Source of the DNA: Bacillota bacterium | GTDB lineage: Bacteria > Bacillota > Clostridia > Lachnospirales > Lachnospiraceae | NCBI GenBank assembly: GCA_023443225.1 | Contig: JAEZVF010000115.1 | Location: forward strand, 1-64,000 | Reading direction: 5' to 3' | Length of the DNA stretch: 64,000 nt | Part shown: positions 60,074-64,000 of the stretch, in pieces | Layout of the letters: each line of letters opens with the position of its first letter | How positions within the stretch are numbered: position 1 is the stretch's first letter | The notes under the pieces: generated by a model | What the model saw: the letters and a program-made list of their open reading frames with translations, nothing else | What the model was told of the DNA's origin: nothing | Database searches by the model: none | Translations under genes and position numbers: made by a program

Positions 60074-60912
60074 AGAAAAGACATTTTCGTAAAAAATATA
60101 TCGTTGATACAGTATGCACCTATATCATCCTGATAGCGGTATGTTTTATATTCTTTTTCCCTGTATTATGGCTGATTATGGCATCTTTCTCCAAGGGTGG
60201 TGCCATCTATGATTTTGATGGATTTTTCCCAAGTAATTTTAGCTTTGATGGTTTTAAAAAACTTTTTACTGACACAGCCATGTATGACTATCCAAATTGG
60301 TTAAAGAATACTTTATTCGTATCAATCTTCTCGAGTTTGCTTGGTACCGTACTTGTTATTTTGACTGCTTATACCATTAGCCGATTCGAGTTTAAGATTC
60401 GAAAAACCTTGATGAAATCCACGCTAGTCCTTAGTATGTTCCCAAGCTTTATGGGAATGACAGCCATCCATCTGATGATGGTGAACTTCGGATTGGTCAA
60501 CAAACTTTGGAGTTTAATCTTAATCTATGCAGCAGGAGCTCCGATGGGATATCTTGTACAGAAGGGTTACTTTGATACCATATCGAATTCCATCTACGAG
60601 GCTGCAAGAATCGATGGGGCATCTAACAATGGTATCTTTATGAGAATAACGCTTCCTTTGTCCATGCCGATTGTCGTTTATACCGCACTGACCTCATTTG
60701 CTTGGCCATGGAGTGATTTTATTCTGCCAAATCTATTACTTAAGAATAAAGGCAATTGGACCGTAGCAGTAGGACTGATGCACTTAGGCGAAACCGAGTT
60801 TACAAGATTTGCAGCAGGGGCAATCTTTATTGCGGTACCGATCGTAATACTATACTTTGCTTTGTCAAAATTCTTAGTTCAGGGAGTTTCTGCTGGAGCG
60901 GTGAAGGAGTAA
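60070..60912 (+). CDS. Maltodextrin ABC transporter permease (MalG-like)
   Basis: A 280-residue permease with six spans, EAA loop EAARIDGASNNGIFMRITLP, and the usual FLVQGVSAGAVKE ending of MalG proteins. It starts in the overlap with the MalF-like gene, with AAGGAGG upstream. Last gene of the operon, followed by a terminator at 60995-61018. Confidence 0.93.
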   Translation: MKKRHFRKKYIVDTVCTYIILIAVCFIFFFPVLWLIMASFSKGGAIYDFDGFFPSNFSFDGFKKLFTDTAMYDYPNWLKNTLFVSIFSSLLGTVLVILTAYTISRFEFKIRKTLMKSTLVLSMFPSFMGMTAIHLMMVNFGLVNKLWSLILIYAAGAPMGYLVQKGYFDTISNSIYEAARIDGASNNGIFMRITLPLSMPIVVYTALTSFAWPWSDFILPNLLLKNKGNWTVAVGLMHLGETEFTRFAAGAIFIAVPIVILYFALSKFLVQGVSAGAVKE

Positions 60913-60994
60913 ATATCAAAGATGAAATCCCAATCGATTAGGGTTGTGGCAATAGGCGTCATAACGCTTTATACTACTGATAAGGTATCTATGT

Positions 60995-61018
60995 TCCCCT
61001 AGACTAATGTTTAGGGGA
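60995..61018 (+). terminator. Terminator of the maltodextrin operon
   Basis: TCCCCTA (60995-61001) pairs with TAGGGGA (61012-61018), followed by TTTTACTTTT, 83 bases after the last permease stop. Confidence 0.85.
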
Positions 61019-61184
61019 TTTTACTTTTAATTTTTCAATTCTTGCATGAGATTACCGGAATTACGGGAGATTATATAAAGTTTTGGAAAAGGAATCTTAA
61101 CGGATATGATTGCCTGCTAAAGTACTATTTTCAGCCTTGTATTATAATAATAGAACATATATAATAAGGGAGTGTTACAACTAT

Positions 61185-61395
61185 ATGGTGCTTTGCGAAA
61201 AGTCAAAAGGGAATGTGGTTAAAGTCCACAACAGCCCCCGCTACTGTAATTGGTTTGAAAGCTGCGCGAAATAGTCATTGGAGATATGCCTGAATGCTCA
61301 ATCTCCTGCCGTAAATAATTTCGGTTGAGCAGGATACATTAATCTGAGAAGACTGCAGTAAGTAAGTTAACCATAAGTCAGGAAACCTGCCATAT
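61185..61395 (+). ncRNA. Cobalamin riboswitch
   Basis: The 5' side begins near TGGTGC (about 61186), then AAAAGGGAATGTGGTTAAAG, the conserved TCCACAACAGCCCCCGCTACTGTAA core, stems around GAGATATGCCTG/CTCCTGCC, and the B12 box AAGTCAGGAAACCTGCC at 61375-61391, each quoted in parts. It lies 50 bases before the BtuF-like gene. When adenosylcobalamin binds, expression of the uptake operon is expected to fall, probably by hiding the ribosome site AGAAGGAG at about 61434. The stretch 61019-61184 upstream contains its promoter region and no gene. Confidence 0.93.
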
Positions 61396-61446
61396 ACTAT
61401 TTAACCGCTAATCTTCGGAGGGAAGAGAGAGCAGAAGGAGATTTCA

Positions 61447-62439
61447 ATGAAATATTTACGTAGAATTATGGTAGTATTATGCTGTTTGAGCTTAATATAC
61501 GCTCTTACGGCATGCAGCAACACAAAGAAAAATAGTTCCGAGGATACAAATGTCGATTCGGCAACGGCATTAACTACAGCCCCGGCATCCGCTACAAAAG
61601 CGCCGGAATCATTAGCTGAGGCAAGCAATTATCCAGTTACAATTACCGATTCAGAAGGTACTGAGGTGACCTTTGATTCAGAACCTATGAAGGTTGTTTC
61701 AGTGGCACCAAATATTACTGAAATGATTTATCAGCTTGGCTTAGAAAACAAGCTCGTAGGACGTACTGATTATTGTGATTACCCGGAACAGGCACTTAGC
61801 ATAGAATCAGTGGGTACCTTACGGGAGCCTGATATTGAGAAGATAATCAGTTTAGAACCGGATGTCGTGATTGCATCAACACATTTTAGTGAAGAAGTAA
61901 GTAAGAAATTAACAGATTTAGGTGTAAAGGTTGTCGTTCTTTATGAAGAATTTGAAATAGAGGGCGTATACGCTATTATTAAATCAATGGGCACCATTTT
62001 TAATGTAAATGAAGCAGCTGTAACAGCTGTTAATGATATGAAAAAATCTATCACAGAGACGAAATCTCGGATTAAAGGATTAGAGAAACCGAGTATATAT
62101 TATGTGGTAGGTTATGGTGAATATGGAGATTATACAGCAGGAGGTGATACCTTCATCGGTCAGATGATTTCACTTGCTGGTGGTAACAATATAGCACAGG
62201 ATATCTCGGGATGGTCCTATACACTGGAGAGTTTAGTGGAAGCTGATCCGGATATCATAATAATTTCTGAAGATATGAAGGCTGACTTTGAAGCAGCAGA
62301 AAATTACATAAACTTATCGGCTGTGAAAAATGGCCATGTATACGGAATAAATAAAAATTTAGTGGAACGACAGGGATATCGTAATGCTGAAGGGTTAAGA
62401 ACCTTAGCAGAATTTATACATCCCGAAGCGTTCAAGTAA
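61447..62439 (+). CDS. btuF: Cobalamin ABC transporter substrate-binding lipoprotein
   Basis: A 330-residue lipoprotein: hydrophobic start, lipobox LIYALTACSN (Cys about 22), a Thr/Ala-rich linker, then the BtuF/FecB fold (VTITDSEGTEVTFDSEPMKVVSVAPNITEMIYQLGL, in parts; GRTDYCDYP; EPDIEKIISLEPDVVIAS). The cobalamin riboswitch directly upstream and the FecCD-type permease downstream make cobalamin or a cobinamide the likely ligand rather than iron. AGAAGGAG precedes the ATG. Confidence 0.92.
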   Translation: MKYLRRIMVVLCCLSLIYALTACSNTKKNSSEDTNVDSATALTTAPASATKAPESLAEASNYPVTITDSEGTEVTFDSEPMKVVSVAPNITEMIYQLGLENKLVGRTDYCDYPEQALSIESVGTLREPDIEKIISLEPDVVIASTHFSEEVSKKLTDLGVKVVVLYEEFEIEGVYAIIKSMGTIFNVNEAAVTAVNDMKKSITETKSRIKGLEKPSIYYVVGYGEYGDYTAGGDTFIGQMISLAGGNNIAQDISGWSYTLESLVEADPDIIIISEDMKADFEAAENYINLSAVKNGHVYGINKNLVERQGYRNAEGLRTLAEFIHPEAFK

Positions 62440-62461
62440 TATTCGTCAGGCTTTGATCAGG

Positions 62462-62492
62462 ATAGGCGGCAGATATCCTGTTCCAGGCCTAT
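62462..62492 (+). terminator. Weak hairpin between btuF and btuC
   Basis: ATAGGC (62462-62467) pairs with GCCTAT (62487-62492), followed by TTGTTTTA. It may attenuate rather than end transcription, since btuC continues in the same direction. Confidence 0.4.
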
Positions 62493-62640
62493 TTGTTTTA
62501 CCCAAATTTGGGCTTATATCAGTAAATATTATTATTGATACAATAATAGGAACATTAATACTCTTATAGTATATAAGAAAATGATTTGGAATAGCAGGTT
62601 ATTTATTAAAGAAAGAGATGAATTAGGGATAATAAATGAT

Positions 62641-63717
62641 ATGAAAACAAAAAAAATAAATAATACAGGAAATTATGCTAATAGAAGAGATATAGGATAT
62701 AAGGTAATGCTATTATTGATTTTGATTTTATGCATTGTCATTTCAGCTTCTATGGGCTCTGCTAATCTGTCTGTAACCGACAGCTTAAAAATAATCGTTT
62801 CCCGGATTCCCTATTTGGGAAAACATGTTAGTCTAACGAATATTGCAGAAGTTTATCCTAGAATTGTATGGCAGATCAGAATGCCGAGAATTTTACTGGC
62901 TGGTTTCGTAGGGTGTGGTTTATCTGTAGTAGGTGCTGCATTTCAGGGACTGTTTCGCAATCCATTAGCAGATCCACATGTTTTAGGCGTTTCTTCAGGA
63001 GCGGCACTTGGGGCGACCATTGCTATGTTAAGTGGTATCGGGTTTCATTTCTTAGGACTTGGAGTCATTGGAACATTTGCATTTATTGGAGCTCTTCTAA
63101 CAGCTTTTATCGTGTATCGGGTATCCTGCGTAGGTAATAAACTACCTGTGGTAACTATATTATTAACAGGTACGGCAGTCAGCACGATGCTTTCTTCCGC
63201 AATATCCCTATTAATGACGTTTCATCATGATAAAATAGAAAAAGTATATTTGTGGACGATGGGGAGCTTCTCATCAGCAACTTGGGACAGGGTAATATTC
63301 CTGGCTATCTTCACCGTAATCTGCTGTGGTGTGATTATCTTATTTTCTAGTGAATTGGATGTAATAACTACTGGAAATGATACAGCAGAAAGTTTAGGTA
63401 TTAATACAGCCATGATTAAAAAAATAATCATAGTTGTAGCATCTCTGCAAGTCGCAGCATGTGTATCAATTAGCGGAATTATTGGATTTGTGGGATTGGT
63501 GATTCCACATTGTATTCGCATGATCAGCGGACCGAAGCATAAAGTGTTGCTGCCTTTATCCTGCTTAGGCGGTGCAATTTTTATGATTATTTGTGACACC
63601 ATTGCCCGCAATGCAGCGGCACCCTCTGAGATACCTGTCGGTGTAATTACTGCAATGTTAGGTACCCCATATTTTATCTATCTGTTGCAACGCAATAAGA
63701 GAGGGGTGGCGTCATAA
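62641..63717 (+). CDS. btuC: Cobalamin ABC transporter permease (FecCD/BtuC family)
   Basis: A permease of about 358 residues from ATG 62641; the frame is open from ATG 62581, but neither start has a strong ribosome site. About ten spans are expected. RLPRILLAGFVGCGLSVVGA-like MPRILLAGFVGCGLS, FQGLFRNPLADPHVLGVSSGAALGA, and GIIGFVGLVIPHCIRMISGPKH, in parts, are typical of BtuC/FecD. The ATPase gene starts in the overlap TAATG. Confidence 0.9.
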   Translation: MKTKKINNTGNYANRRDIGYKVMLLLILILCIVISASMGSANLSVTDSLKIIVSRIPYLGKHVSLTNIAEVYPRIVWQIRMPRILLAGFVGCGLSVVGAAFQGLFRNPLADPHVLGVSSGAALGATIAMLSGIGFHFLGLGVIGTFAFIGALLTAFIVYRVSCVGNKLPVVTILLTGTAVSTMLSSAISLLMTFHHDKIEKVYLWTMGSFSSATWDRVIFLAIFTVICCGVIILFSSELDVITTGNDTAESLGINTAMIKKIIIVVASLQVAACVSISGIIGFVGLVIPHCIRMISGPKHKVLLPLSCLGGAIFMIICDTIARNAAAPSEIPVGVITAMLGTPYFIYLLQRNKRGVAS

Positions 63718-64000
63718 TGAATAAGGAAAGAAAACAGGCAAAAGGACAGGGAATCTTAGTGGATTCACTCTCCTGGCACCCCAGGAAGGATAGAAAACCA
63801 ATCCTGGATAATTTAAGTTGTTTGTTTGAAAAAGGAAATATCTATGGTATCATCGGTCCGAATGGTTCAGGTAAAACTTCCTTTATGAAAAATATTCTTA
63901 GGTTTATCGAAGCAGAAGAAGGTAGCATTGTATTGGATAAGATTAACCTGATGAATTATAAAAGGAAAGACTTAGCAAAAAAGATTGCGTTGGTTCCACA
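63717..64000 (+). CDS. btuD: Cobalamin ABC transporter ATP-binding protein, partial at window end
   Basis: The ATG at 63717 overlaps the permease stop (TAATG), with GAGGGGTGG upstream. The 94 visible codons show an ABC ATPase start: ILVDSLSWHP, then ISFRKG-like LFEKGNIYGIIGPNGSGKTSFMK with Walker A GPNGSGKT (about residues 46-53), and RKDLAKKIALVP before the cut. It completes the btuFCD transporter. Confidence 0.9.
   Translation, partial: MNKERKQAKGQGILVDSLSWHPRKDRKPILDNLSCLFEKGNIYGIIGPNGSGKTSFMKNILRFIEAEEGSIVLDKINLMNYKRKDLAKKIALVP

Overview
The window looks like a chromosome segment of a low-GC, spore-former-type anaerobic Firmicute, most likely a Lachnospiraceae/Clostridium phytofermentans-like organism. 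The grounds are AT-rich DNA, strong AGGAGG ribosome sites, TTG/GTG starts, clostridial-type families (CD3324-like, DUF6070-like, BlaI/BlaR1 with a MecA-like PBP) and a ferredoxin-tailed aldo/keto reductase. I saw no rRNA, tRNA or CRISPR array. The species is inference.

Layout. 0-1.4 kb: worn mobile DNA, with a hairpin cluster, a truncated HUH replication initiator and what looks like a serine-recombinase tail. 1.5-12.0 kb: an unusual island with SUKH-type immunity genes (one frameshifted), a helical protein of unknown function, an HscC-type Hsp70, two large J-domain/ankyrin proteins (each split by a -1 frame change at a run of seven A), an Imm30-like gene, a YezG-like gene and a decayed gene. 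No toxin is present. 12-16.7 kb: AraC regulator divergent from a GH31 alpha-xylosidase-like enzyme, then an aldo/keto reductase-ferredoxin protein. 16.7-19.9 kb: debris (ThpR relic, LprI-domain lipoprotein, a partial GH31 copy, DUF1697, an unnamed tail). 19.9-24.5 kb: LanFEG/CprABC-like peptide-resistance transporter with its two-component system, then a PhzF fragment. 24.6-25.7 kb: ECF sigma/anti-sigma pair. 26.1-32.3 kb: TetR-headed catabolic cluster with a carbohydrate kinase broken by one nonsense codon, class II aldolase, GtrA, GSA-aminotransferase-like enzyme and SDR. 32.7-35.6 kb: AraC-GyrI-peptidase-like fusion and DUF4256. 36-41.7 kb: beta-lactam response locus (MecA-like PBP, lipoprotein, BlaR1, BlaI) with three matching operators. 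41.9-53.2 kb: mixed accessory genes (staygreen homologue, double MerR, GNAT, CD3324-like, DsbA-like, amide hydrolase, XRE, MATE, GDPD, UmuC-like polymerase plus YolD, alpha/beta hydrolase). 53.3-60.9 kb: LacI-controlled maltodextrin/starch operon. 61.2-64 kb: cobalamin riboswitch and btuFCD, with btuD cut by the window end.

The most unusual part is the Hsp70/J-ankyrin/immunity island: two paralogous J-like proteins with HPE in place of HPD next to their probable Hsp70, surrounded by orphan immunity genes. Both paralogues need a -1 shift at an A7 run, and one of these runs is an exact A_AAA_AAG slippery heptamer. Several other breaks in this window are also single-base losses in short homopolymers, so mutation or sequencing error must be excluded before programmed frameshifting is believed.
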